Origin: Exiguobacterium sp018617385
GTDB lineage: Bacteria > Bacillota > Bacilli > Exiguobacteriales > Exiguobacteriaceae
Length of the DNA stretch: 64,000 nucleotides
Direction of reading: 5' to 3'
NCBI RefSeq assembly: GCF_018617385.1
Contig: NZ_JACSKA010000007.1
Location: 18,113-82,112, forward strand
Shown: positions 45,279-53,613 of the stretch, piece after piece
Numbering within the stretch: the stretch's first letter is position 1
Layout of the letters: each line of letters opens with the position of its first letter
Notes under the pieces: generated by a model
The model's database searches: none
What the model saw: the letters and a program-made list of their open reading frames with translations, nothing else
What the model was told of the DNA's origin: nothing
Position numbers and translations under genes: made by a program

Positions 45279-45958
45279 AGGCTAGAAATCGTAACATTCA
45301 TAAAATCAAACCGAGTGAGCAACACCCTTATCAGAGCGGTTTAACGAATATCAGTTCACTGGTTCAAAAGCTGCCAATTTCAAAGGAAGTTGAAGACCTC
45401 GTTCACGAAATCAATGAACTCGCCAAAGTACAAACCATTTCCGTATTTGAGATTGGCAAACGTCTAGTGATCGCCCGTTCTGAGATGCATGATAAAAAAG
45501 AGTGGGGGACGTTTTTAGAAGCGGTCTCCATGTCCGCCTCACTTGCCTCACGATATATAAAAGCCTATGAGACGCTGCATCCGCTCGAGTCATCGCTAAC
45601 CAGTCTACCGGCATCCAAAATTTTTGAACTCATGTATCTCGATAATGTCGAGGAGGTCGTCGAGCAAGGCCTATATATTAATGGTGAAAGAAGACAGGTA
45701 GAAGAGCTCACGGTCAAACAGATCCGTGATCTTCGAAAAGGGAACACTCATACACCCCTTAAAGTGAAACCTTTTCAGCAAGAGAAAAAGTCATCTTCGA
45801 TCTTGTCCGCGCGTATTCCAAGCGATCTTTCGGAACAATTTCAACAGTATGCCCATGCACATAATCGTAGTGTCAGTGAGTTACTAGCTGAAATGATTGA
45901 ACGAACTGTATCAGACAATATAATTGAAGCCACAGATGAACAAGGAGAACAGTCATGA
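45275..45958 (+). CDS. DUF3102-like/ribbon-helix-helix partition partner
   Basis: 227 aa; AGAGGTG lies before the ATG. Residues ~40-110 (VEDLVHEINELAKVQTISVFEIGKRLVIARSEM, SASLASRYIKAYETL) resemble the DUF3102 helical DNA-binding domain. The C-terminal ~55 residues (ILSARIPSDLSEQFQQYAHAHNRSVSELLAEMIERTV) look like a ribbon-helix-helix. There is no ParB CTPase motif (GERRxRA), so this is not a classical ParB. Its place between two parA genes makes it a likely centromere-binding partner of the first ParA. Confidence 0.75.
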   Translation: MKARNRNIHKIKPSEQHPYQSGLTNISSLVQKLPISKEVEDLVHEINELAKVQTISVFEIGKRLVIARSEMHDKKEWGTFLEAVSMSASLASRYIKAYETLHPLESSLTSLPASKIFELMYLDNVEEVVEQGLYINGERRQVEELTVKQIRDLRKGNTHTPLKVKPFQQEKKSSSILSARIPSDLSEQFQQYAHAHNRSVSELLAEMIERTVSDNIIEATDEQGEQS

Positions 45959-46731
45959 AGAAAATCGCATTGTACAATCGTAAAGGTGGAGTTGGAAAAT
46001 CAACGACAACCATCAATTTAGCTCATGCCTACGCACGGGACGGCTTACGTGTACTCGTGATTGATGCCGATGATCAGGCGTCTTCAACGAATGGATTAGG
46101 TCTGACGAACGACTATGAAGGGAAAGTGCTATTGGATTGTCTACTCGAAGAGAACGATCCATTTTATACACCGATTGAACAAGTCATTGTCACTTGTGAA
46201 TATGAGACTGGAACGATTTACTTAGTTCCTACAAGACGGTCTGCTTCACCGAGTGATTTAACGAGTCAAATCGGTTATGAGTACCGACTCAGTGAAGAGT
46301 TGGCCAAACTAGATGAACTATTTGATATTTGTTTAATTGATTGTCCTGGTTCGACGTCAGCGTTGAATCCTTATGCGCGCTGCGCTCTTGTCGCACAAGA
46401 TCGAATTATCATGCCTGTACAGATGCAAAAGTTTTCGATGGATGCGGTATATTCTGCTCCTGAAGAGTTAGAAGAAATGAAACGATTCCGAGAAGATATT
46501 CATATCGCAGCGTTTATCCCGACAATGGTCAGTGCACGTTCTAAAGGGGATACGACGACGGTAGAAGAACTTGAGGAACTCGGGAAAGAGGTTGGGATTC
46601 CTGTTCTGACAACAATCCCATATGCCGTTAAGGTGCAAACCCTACAACGGGAATCTAGACCTGTGATCGATCATAAAAGTCCCGCAACGGATGCTTATTT
46701 ACAACTTGCCCAGGAGGTACTTTCTTTATGA
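45955..46731 (+). CDS. parA: ParA/Soj-type partition ATPase, second copy
   Basis: 258 aa; CAAGGAGAA precedes the ATG, which overlaps the previous stop. Walker A KGGVGKST near 10-17, VLVIDADDQASS, then FDICLIDCPGSTSALNPYARCAL. It differs clearly from the first ParA in sequence, so it is not a recent duplicate. ATPase residues are intact. The following gene starts inside its last codons. Confidence 0.9.
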   Translation: MKKIALYNRKGGVGKSTTTINLAHAYARDGLRVLVIDADDQASSTNGLGLTNDYEGKVLLDCLLEENDPFYTPIEQVIVTCEYETGTIYLVPTRRSASPSDLTSQIGYEYRLSEELAKLDELFDICLIDCPGSTSALNPYARCALVAQDRIIMPVQMQKFSMDAVYSAPEELEEMKRFREDIHIAAFIPTMVSARSKGDTTTVEELEELGKEVGIPVLTTIPYAVKVQTLQRESRPVIDHKSPATDAYLQLAQEVLSL

Positions 46732-47531
46732 GTCGCCCTCGTAAAAAACATACACCAAAAATTTCGACATTCAGTGCCAATTTACCAGTGAAACAAGGAA
46801 CACAATCTAGCGAAGACCGTACCGATCAAGTAGAAGCGGTCAAAGAATTTTCTGCAACGACGACTATCACGAATCCGTATCAGTCCTTACCAGCAACCGG
46901 GCTTTCTCGTATTATCACAAAAAAACTGCCCGAAGACATGGAAGGCATTGTTCAATACTATAATCATATTGATGCGATTCAGGCGACGAGTTTTGTCGAA
47001 AAGTGTCGTATTCTTGCGCATGCAAATAGCCTGTTCCGTGATCCGGAAACAAAAAAGGAATTTAAACAAGAAGAGGGAAATTGGAAAGACTTCTTAGCAA
47101 AGATTGGGATGTCTCATTCCCAAGTGAATCGTTTTGTTTCTTTTTGGAATACGTTCGGTCCGAATATTTTAGAAAAAACGATTGAACAAGATTTCAGTGC
47201 GACCAAGTTGGCGGAACTCTTGTCATGGCCGGAAGATCCAAAGCTCGCATTACTTGAGAGTAAGAAATATTACACAGCAAATGGGGACAAAACAGTTTAT
47301 GAAATGACACGTGAAGAATTGCGTGAAGTGAAGCGCATGTTGATCGAGCGTCAAGAGCAGCGCGTCATTGAAGCTGATTCTCCCACTGTAAAACCTATGA
47401 AGGTCCATATTCGATTTTCAGATTTAACGGACCCATTATATGTCGGATTAACACAAGCTGCTAAAAAAGAACATGTGTCTGAAGATGAAATTATTCGTCG
47501 AGCCTTAAATAAGTATTTGAATGAATCCTGA
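46728..47531 (+). CDS. DNA-binding partition partner with C-terminal ribbon-helix-helix
   Basis: 267 aa; AGGAGG lies upstream of the ATG. A basic, Pro/Thr-rich N-terminal tail (RPRKKHTPKISTFS), a helical centre (SFVEKCRILAHANSLFRD ... NWKDFLAKIGMSHSQVNRFVSFWNTFG) resembling the same DUF3102-like fold as the gene at 45275, and a C-terminal ribbon-helix-helix (MKVHIRFSDLTDPLYVGLTQAAKKEHVSEDEIIRRALNKYL). It pairs with the second ParA. The similar layout of the two partners suggests an old duplication of a two-gene unit. Confidence 0.75.
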   Translation: MSRPRKKHTPKISTFSANLPVKQGTQSSEDRTDQVEAVKEFSATTTITNPYQSLPATGLSRIITKKLPEDMEGIVQYYNHIDAIQATSFVEKCRILAHANSLFRDPETKKEFKQEEGNWKDFLAKIGMSHSQVNRFVSFWNTFGPNILEKTIEQDFSATKLAELLSWPEDPKLALLESKKYYTANGDKTVYEMTREELREVKRMLIERQEQRVIEADSPTVKPMKVHIRFSDLTDPLYVGLTQAAKKEHVSEDEIIRRALNKYLNES

Positions 47532-47586
47532 GACAACCTAAGAAATAGACAATATATCGTGGATTTGTTATATTATTCGTAACAGA

Positions 47587-47635
47587 ACCCACCACGCCTC
47601 TTCACAATGCGGACCACGGTGGGTCATTTTTTTTT
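47587..47635 (+). terminator. terminator of the partition operon
   Basis: ACCCACC at 47587 pairs with GGTGGGT at 47618, with inner GC-rich pairing, followed by CATTTTTTTTT. Confidence 0.8.
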
Positions 47636-47655
47636 ATACTAATGGGGGCAAGGAC

Positions 47656-48534
47656 GTGGATTCTATGGAGCCTAACCAGTTAAAAGTACCAAAAACATAC
47701 GAAGAACAAGTATCCATTTTAAAAGAGCGCGGTCTGCATATTGAAAATGAACAAAAAGCTATAGAAGTACTTAAACGGATCAATTACTATCGTTTGACCG
47801 CATACGGCTTAACACTGAAGACGAGTGATAAAGTAGACCAATTTAAGTCTGGAATTTCATTTGAACATATTTTAAAGCTCTACGAATTCGATAAAGAACT
47901 GAGACTTTTGTTGCTAGATGCAATTGAGAGTATTGAAACTGCATTTCGCGCTCATATCGCTTATTATCATGCGCATACGTATGGTGTAGTTGCTTACAAA
48001 GACCCTACACACTTTAAAAATGAAATGTATCATACCAAGTTTTTGACTAATCTTGAACGTTCTCTAAAAGAAAATGAGCGGGAACTCTTTGTGAAGCACT
48101 ATCATACAAAATATCAAAGTAATTTCCCGATATGGGTAGCCGTTGAGGTCCTGTCCTTTTCAACACTCTCCATGATGTTTAAGAACCTACATAATCAAGA
48201 CAAGCAAATGATTTCTAAAGAACACTATTCGATGGATTTTAAATACATTGAGAGCTGGTTATATACATTGACGATGATTCGGAATATCTGCGCACATCAT
48301 GGGCGGCTATATGGTAAAACGTTAACAATTCGACCTCAAGTATTTTCGAACGTTAAAAAAGAACTGTCAAATGAACGAATCTTTATTGTATTCTTTATCA
48401 TTTCAAAACTGTTGACCTCAAACGAGCGAAACGTATTTGTAGACAAGATTACTCACCTTTTAGACACATACGCAACCTTTATTGATTATAATCAGTTAGG
48501 TATTCCTCAAGAGTGGAAAAAATATTTCGAGTAA
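47656..48534 (+). CDS. Abi_2 (AbiD/F-like) HEPN abortive-infection protein
   Basis: 292 aa from a GTG with GGGGGCAAGG upstream; an ATG at 47665 is an alternative. The N-terminal YEEQVSILKERGL ... INYYRLTAYGL and KLYEFDKELRLLLLDAIESIETAFRAHIAYYHA pattern is Abi_2. The HEPN motif RNxCxH appears as IRNICAHHGRLYGK with Arg209, Asn210 and His214. HEPN proteins of this type act as RNases in phage exclusion. It is expressed alone, between the partition operon and a convergent gene. Confidence 0.85.
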   Translation: MDSMEPNQLKVPKTYEEQVSILKERGLHIENEQKAIEVLKRINYYRLTAYGLTLKTSDKVDQFKSGISFEHILKLYEFDKELRLLLLDAIESIETAFRAHIAYYHAHTYGVVAYKDPTHFKNEMYHTKFLTNLERSLKENERELFVKHYHTKYQSNFPIWVAVEVLSFSTLSMMFKNLHNQDKQMISKEHYSMDFKYIESWLYTLTMIRNICAHHGRLYGKTLTIRPQVFSNVKKELSNERIFIVFFIISKLLTSNERNVFVDKITHLLDTYATFIDYNQLGIPQEWKKYFE

Positions 48535-48545
48535 CTGTATATAGG

Positions 48546-48595
48546 AAAGGGACGAAGAAATAGTCAATATGCGACTTCTCTTCGTCCCTTTTTTA
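48546..48595. terminator. bidirectional terminator
   Basis: Perfect 13-bp stem AAAGGGACGAAGA / TCTTCGTCCCTTT followed by T on the plus strand, between converging genes. Confidence 0.85.
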
Positions 48596-49342
48596 TTAAG
48601 AATTATTCTGTTGAAGGTTTCGTTCCCGAAGAACAGCAAGCTCCACCTGTTCTTGTAGTCGATGTTCAAACGCTTCTTTCTCGCGTCGAAGAAGTTGCAC
48701 TTCTAAATGAAGTTTTTGATTCTCTTCTTCGAGTTGTTCACTCCGACGTGTTTTACTTTTTAATTCATCTACAGCATCCATTAAACTCTGGTTTTGACGA
48801 TTTAATTGTTTTTGACTCTCTTCTAATTTTCGAATAGACCCTTCCAAATCAAAGATCGTCTTTTTATGAACCTTCAACTCTTCTTTCGCTGATTGTTTCT
48901 CAGTCTCTAGTGCATTTAATAAGTTTTGTTTATCTGTATGTAGTTGGTCCAATTGCTGTTGAAGTTGTTCTAGTTCTTCCTGGTGTTGCATGACTTTAGC
49001 TTCATATTCTCGATGAAGGTCTTCACTTTCCTTAACAACACTGTCTTCAAGCTCACGTATCGTTTCAGTATATTGAATTGTCATGCGTTGAGTTTCTTTT
49101 TGTTGCTTCTCTAAGCGAAGCGCTCGTTCTTGAAAGAGTGAAGTAATCTGATTAAGTGTAGTTTCAAGTACATTATTCTCTTCATCGATTAATGGGTCTG
49201 GTGATTGTTTATCAGCTAATTGAATAAACTCTTCAAATAATTGATTCGTCGTTAGTTGTCGTTCTTGCATTAAACGTTGAATATGTTCTGTCACTTCTTC
49301 AGAGACACGAAATGATTTTACTTTTGTTTCGTTTGAGGCCAT
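48596..49342 (-). CDS. ribbon-helix-helix-like protein with long coiled coil
   Basis: 248 aa; GGAGTGAATAGG precedes the ATG. The N-terminal ~45 residues (ETKVKSFRVSEEVTEHIQRLMQERQLTTNQLFEEFIQL) form a ribbon-helix-helix-type DNA-binding domain. The remaining ~190 residues are a nearly unbroken coiled coil rich in Gln, Glu and Lys. This is the layout of KfrA-like plasmid proteins (DNA-binding head, long coil), though KfrA uses a helix-turn-helix. It may bind a centromere or the GTATAC palindromes and bridge DNA (inference). Confidence 0.7.
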   Translation of the reverse strand: MASNETKVKSFRVSEEVTEHIQRLMQERQLTTNQLFEEFIQLADKQSPDPLIDEENNVLETTLNQITSLFQERALRLEKQQKETQRMTIQYTETIRELEDSVVKESEDLHREYEAKVMQHQEELEQLQQQLDQLHTDKQNLLNALETEKQSAKEELKVHKKTIFDLEGSIRKLEESQKQLNRQNQSLMDAVDELKSKTRRSEQLEEENQKLHLEVQLLRREKEAFEHRLQEQVELAVLRERNLQQNNS

Positions 49343-49616
49343 ATCCTATTCACTCCACGTCATTTTTATTAAGTATAACACAGCATATATTCAAGAATTG
49401 AGTCTCAAATTTATCACACTCAAATAAGATGCGTATCTATTAAATCAAAAGAGCAGCTAAATTCTTAATGATATCAACATATTTTTTTGAAAAAGTAACA
49501 CCTTGTTAAAAAAAGACACAACCTTTGGATTTAATCTAATAATCACTGCGGAAATCTGGTAATATTAAACTAATGTGAATAATTATAAAATCTGTGGAAA
49601 TAGATGGAGACACATA

Positions 49617-52127
49617 ATGGATACAATAATGAAAAGCTATCTAGAAGAAGCAATTTACTTAGAAAATAGAGGGTTCTATCAAGAAGCACGTCGTTTTTAC
49701 GACAAATTATTACATGATTTAGAGAAATTAGATGTTTCTGCATTATCACGTATCAGTTCTTTTTATGATACGAAGGAAAATGCGGGAATCGTCTATCAAG
49801 CGTCTAAATTAGCTATGAAGCACGGTGGCGATGCAAAAATACTAATTCCAGTACATTTAGAGTCTTGGAAAGAGTTAGGTTTTGAAACCTCTGAGATAAC
49901 TTGGCTAATGGATGAATTGCGAACCGATCAACTCATTCAAGAATCTTTAATGGTAGCAAGACATATTTTTTCACAGGGTCTTACTGAAAAAGCTTATATA
50001 ATGGCTCTAGAAATAAACGAGAGAGTAGATAGAATCTTTAGACAAAAACCAAGCGAGTCTGAGCTCTATATCGAATCTGTTCTGTTCCTCGTTGAAAACG
50101 AGTACTCACTCAAAAACTTCACGCAAGCCCGTTTTCAATTACGTAAACTTATTTATTTGAATGAAGAGCAGTTTTCAAACCTTAATCAAATCACCTATTG
50201 GTCGATTCTGTTAGATGAAGTAACAAGTTTAACCACGAGACAAGATTGGTCGGAATTATCCGAACATGTCTCTGGTGACAACGCACTCATCACTGACTTT
50301 TATGTGGAACTAGGGCAAGGGAAACTATCAATGCCACTCATTGATCGGATACGTAACGCTCGATTTGCTGACGTTGAACTTGAAAAGAAACGAGATACAT
50401 ATGTACGTTTCATCAAAAAAATTAGCAAACAAATGGATTGGCATGAAGGGATAGAGGCAGCATGGGACAAATCATCAAAAGATTTATTGATGACACTCTT
50501 ATATGCGGATTATTTAAAAGAGAAGCGACCGGGTGAGTTGGTCGATTTTTGGGATCGAGAATTCTTAAACCACTCAGATCGAATCGAAGCGCTTCGAGCA
50601 TATACGGTTTTGAAGAAACCTGAAGGAACGGTTAAAGAGTCTCAGACTTATGAGGATTGTTCGATCACATTCTTTGGCGGTGGGGAAAAAATCGGAGGGA
50701 CATCAATCCTGGTAAGTGTCGAAGGACATCACCTGTTATTGGATGCAGGTATGCATATGAATGAAGAAACTTATCATCCTGATTATGATCCCCTATATGA
50801 AAAAGGATTATCCTTTGATGACATTGATGCGTTGCTCATTACACATGCACATATGGATCATACAGGTGCTGTTCCATATGTATATAGCCAACGAAACAAC
50901 CTTCCTATATTTGCAACGGAACCAACCGTCCAATTAATGAAGCTGTTACTCAATGATGCGGTAAGAATCGGGAAAGATAATGGGACGAATATGTACAGCG
51001 AAGTAGATGTGCATAATGTACTTCAAGCCATTCAGTCGATAGAGTTTAATCAGACATTTTACATCCCGACTAATGGACGAGAGTGGGAAATCACGTATTA
51101 CCACGCAGGGCATATTTTAGGAGCCGCTGCTATCCATATACAATTCGGCGACCATTCAATTTTATTCACCGGGGACTATTCCATAGATGATCAACGAACG
51201 GTTCAGGGCCTTCAATTGCCATCCGATTTAAAGGTAGACGTATTAATTACCGAATCGACCTACGGTTATCTACCGACGAATGCCAGTATTGATCGTCAAA
51301 AACAGGAGGAGTTGTTTATCGAATCAGTGAATCAAACCATGCTCAACTCTGGAACAATCCTTATACCTGCTTTTGCCGTTGGTCGTGCACAAGAAGTCGT
51401 CATGATTTTAAAGGAAAAGTATAAACAGGACGCATATCTACCGTTTGATTTGTTCTTAGATGGACGAGTGACAGATGTTTGCCGCGTCTATGAACGGTTC
51501 GCTGACATGAATAAATTTGTTCATCCGGACATGTATTCGAAATCGACAAAATATGAAAGTGTCATCTTTGGGAAGGGTGTACAGTCCGCTCAAGATATCT
51601 ACTCAAATCGCCGAGACAGTCTATTTACGTTTGAAGATTTTATGGAGGATTATATCCAACCAGGGAAAAACTGTGTTGTGGCCAGCTCAGGCATGTTAAC
51701 AGAAAATAGTGCATCCGCTCGTTATGCCGAACAGTTAATAAGTGACCGAAAGAATTCTATTTCGTTTACTGGCTATATGGATGAAGAGAGTCCAGGACAA
51801 CACATTCTCCATAAAGCCAAAACAGATGGCCTAGAAAAGATCAAGATTCATGGTGTCGAAAAAGAAATCTTGGCTAAAGTTGATTCTTTCCGATTGTCGG
51901 CTCATGCAAGCCGAGAGCAAATCACTCAATTGATTTTAAAACTACAACCCACACAGGTGTTTTTAATGCACGGAGAGCATCAGAAACAATATAGACCCGT
52001 ACAAGCTATATGTGAAGGCAGCGTGATTTATCCAACGGTTCTTGACCTTCTGGAATGGTCTAATGCAAGCATCGACGTGATACCAGCTTTTAACGGAACA
52101 GAGTATATCTTATCTAAGAGAGGTTGA
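49617..52127 (+). CDS. beta-CASP metallo-beta-lactamase nuclease with N-terminal helical-repeat domain
   Basis: 836 aa from the ATG at 49617 (GGAG seven bases upstream); a GTG at 49575 is in frame without a site. Residues 1-340 are TPR-like helices (YLEEAIYLENRGFYQEARRFYDKLL). Then the MBL fold begins: SITFFGGGEKIGGTS, HAHMDHTGAVPY with His410/His412/Asp414/His415, HAGHILGAAA, LFTGDYS, and the beta-CASP part ESTYGY, IPAFAVGRAQE, SSGMLTENS, SAHASREQI and MHGE. These are features of RNA/DNA-processing beta-CASP nucleases related to RNase J and CPSF73. It is the first gene of the Hsp70 operon. The fused helical-repeat domain is unusual and may bind the partners. Confidence 0.85.
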   Translation: MDTIMKSYLEEAIYLENRGFYQEARRFYDKLLHDLEKLDVSALSRISSFYDTKENAGIVYQASKLAMKHGGDAKILIPVHLESWKELGFETSEITWLMDELRTDQLIQESLMVARHIFSQGLTEKAYIMALEINERVDRIFRQKPSESELYIESVLFLVENEYSLKNFTQARFQLRKLIYLNEEQFSNLNQITYWSILLDEVTSLTTRQDWSELSEHVSGDNALITDFYVELGQGKLSMPLIDRIRNARFADVELEKKRDTYVRFIKKISKQMDWHEGIEAAWDKSSKDLLMTLLYADYLKEKRPGELVDFWDREFLNHSDRIEALRAYTVLKKPEGTVKESQTYEDCSITFFGGGEKIGGTSILVSVEGHHLLLDAGMHMNEETYHPDYDPLYEKGLSFDDIDALLITHAHMDHTGAVPYVYSQRNNLPIFATEPTVQLMKLLLNDAVRIGKDNGTNMYSEVDVHNVLQAIQSIEFNQTFYIPTNGREWEITYYHAGHILGAAAIHIQFGDHSILFTGDYSIDDQRTVQGLQLPSDLKVDVLITESTYGYLPTNASIDRQKQEELFIESVNQTMLNSGTILIPAFAVGRAQEVVMILKEKYKQDAYLPFDLFLDGRVTDVCRVYERFADMNKFVHPDMYSKSTKYESVIFGKGVQSAQDIYSNRRDSLFTFEDFMEDYIQPGKNCVVASSGMLTENSASARYAEQLISDRKNSISFTGYMDEESPGQHILHKAKTDGLEKIKIHGVEKEILAKVDSFRLSAHASREQITQLILKLQPTQVFLMHGEHQKQYRPVQAICEGSVIYPTVLDLLEWSNASIDVIPAFNGTEYILSKRG

Positions 52128-52133
52128 TTAGAA

Positions 52134-53612
52134 ATGGCAACAGATACATTAGTGTTAAATGCAGTGTTGAAGAATTCAGGTAAGAAAAAAGAGGACCTTT
52201 TCTCAAGTCTCGAATCACTTACAATGAACGATGTAAACGATACATTAAAAACATTGAATATTTTTGAATATAAGGCGCGTGATATGTTCGTTTACCGATT
52301 ACAAACGTTGGTTGAACGATTAGTGTATGAATTTGAATACATGAATAACGAAGATCATTTTCTCGATTTAATTGTAAAGGAGTGGAATAGCCAACAGACT
52401 CCTGCGATTACTACCGACGTCGCTGTTTCAGCGTTACAATCTGCGAATTTAAAATATCCGAATGCAAGGAAAGCTTTCGTTTATTTGTGTGAGGGACAGT
52501 TAACGGATTTTAAAATGTTCAATGACAAGCCCAAAATGTTCATTGAATTATTAATGAAGTTCCTCATCTGTATCACCTCTAAGAAAAAATTCTCAGAGAT
52601 CCAGAAAGAAGTGGAAGAAGTCACGGCACTAATTTTTGAGAAAACCCCAGAATGGGAGATTAAACGAACGGTAAAAGAATCAGGATTTTTATTTAGAACT
52701 AGAAGTCATTACCCAATCATGTCTACGTATCAGAATGAAGTCGATATCAAAGAACTGGTATATGCGAAAGGGATGCAAAGTATCTTAGAATCGGTTCTTG
52801 CTCAACGAGAGCGCTCAGAAGTTTTGATGCAATTACAAAACAAGTTAGAAAAACTACGGGTAAAAGAAGTTGACTCTTTGAAGAATACTGTCGAACAAGT
52901 TGAACGCGAAGATTCATCTGCATCCAATTCATGTGAAGAAGAGAACACTGCAGTGAATACAGACAGTACGTCTGAGCCAGAGTCGCCAATCTCTGACACG
53001 GTAGTAAGCTTTGAAGAGTTGCTAGAGAGCAGTTCCGTAGAGCAGGACGTGCTGCAAACTTTAGAGACAGCCCTTCAATCTGTACAAAGTGCAATTAAGA
53101 AAATGGAACCATTAGTGACAAATGTTCAGTCATCTGAATTGAAGGAGACATCTCCGAAAGCAGAACAGCAGCTCGCAATTGCCGAAGATGAAATCAAACG
53201 TTTAAACACCATGATTGAATCAGAACGAGCACGGTCGCAAAAAATCGAACAAGAAGCACACAAAAAGCTGTTGAGAGCCATTGCAGGTGAGGCAAGTAAC
53301 TATCTCTTATCTGATCTCTTCGAAGAGAGTCAAGGAAAAACGCCAGAAAATCCAGTAATTAGCTCTGGTCGACTAATCAACCTATTCACAGCGTTAAGCA
53401 TGGAAATTGGATTGGAGGAGCACACGAATGGTCGAGAAATCGATGAGGTCTTCTATGTGAATAAAAGTGAGCTAATCACTGCGTATCATATTGATGCATC
53501 TGTACAGAGTGAGAACGAACAAATCAAAGTCAAACTTTTAAAATATGGATGGACATTAGGTGGCGTGATCGTTATTCGTCCGCTTGTCACTGAAATCAAG
53601 GAGGAAAATTAA
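52134..53612 (+). CDS. helical protein with GrpE-like C-terminal domain
   Basis: 492 aa; AGAGAGG lies about ten bases before the ATG. Residues 1-240 are a helical domain I do not recognise. Residues ~255-345 are acidic and Ser/Glu-rich. A coiled coil (AEDEIKRLNTMIESERARSQKIEQ) leads into the end, where VKLLKYGWTLGGVIVIRPLVTEI resembles the beta-domain of GrpE (GY-hydrophobic-G-x-VIRPA-x-V). GrpE removes ADP from Hsp70. The gene directly precedes an Hsp70 gene, so a dedicated nucleotide-exchange factor is the best guess. Ordinary GrpE is ~200 aa, so this is much longer. Confidence 0.65.
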   Translation: MATDTLVLNAVLKNSGKKKEDLFSSLESLTMNDVNDTLKTLNIFEYKARDMFVYRLQTLVERLVYEFEYMNNEDHFLDLIVKEWNSQQTPAITTDVAVSALQSANLKYPNARKAFVYLCEGQLTDFKMFNDKPKMFIELLMKFLICITSKKKFSEIQKEVEEVTALIFEKTPEWEIKRTVKESGFLFRTRSHYPIMSTYQNEVDIKELVYAKGMQSILESVLAQRERSEVLMQLQNKLEKLRVKEVDSLKNTVEQVEREDSSASNSCEEENTAVNTDSTSEPESPISDTVVSFEELLESSSVEQDVLQTLETALQSVQSAIKKMEPLVTNVQSSELKETSPKAEQQLAIAEDEIKRLNTMIESERARSQKIEQEAHKKLLRAIAGEASNYLLSDLFEESQGKTPENPVISSGRLINLFTALSMEIGLEEHTNGREIDEVFYVNKSELITAYHIDASVQSENEQIKVKLLKYGWTLGGVIVIRPLVTEIKEEN

Positions 53613-53613
53613 A

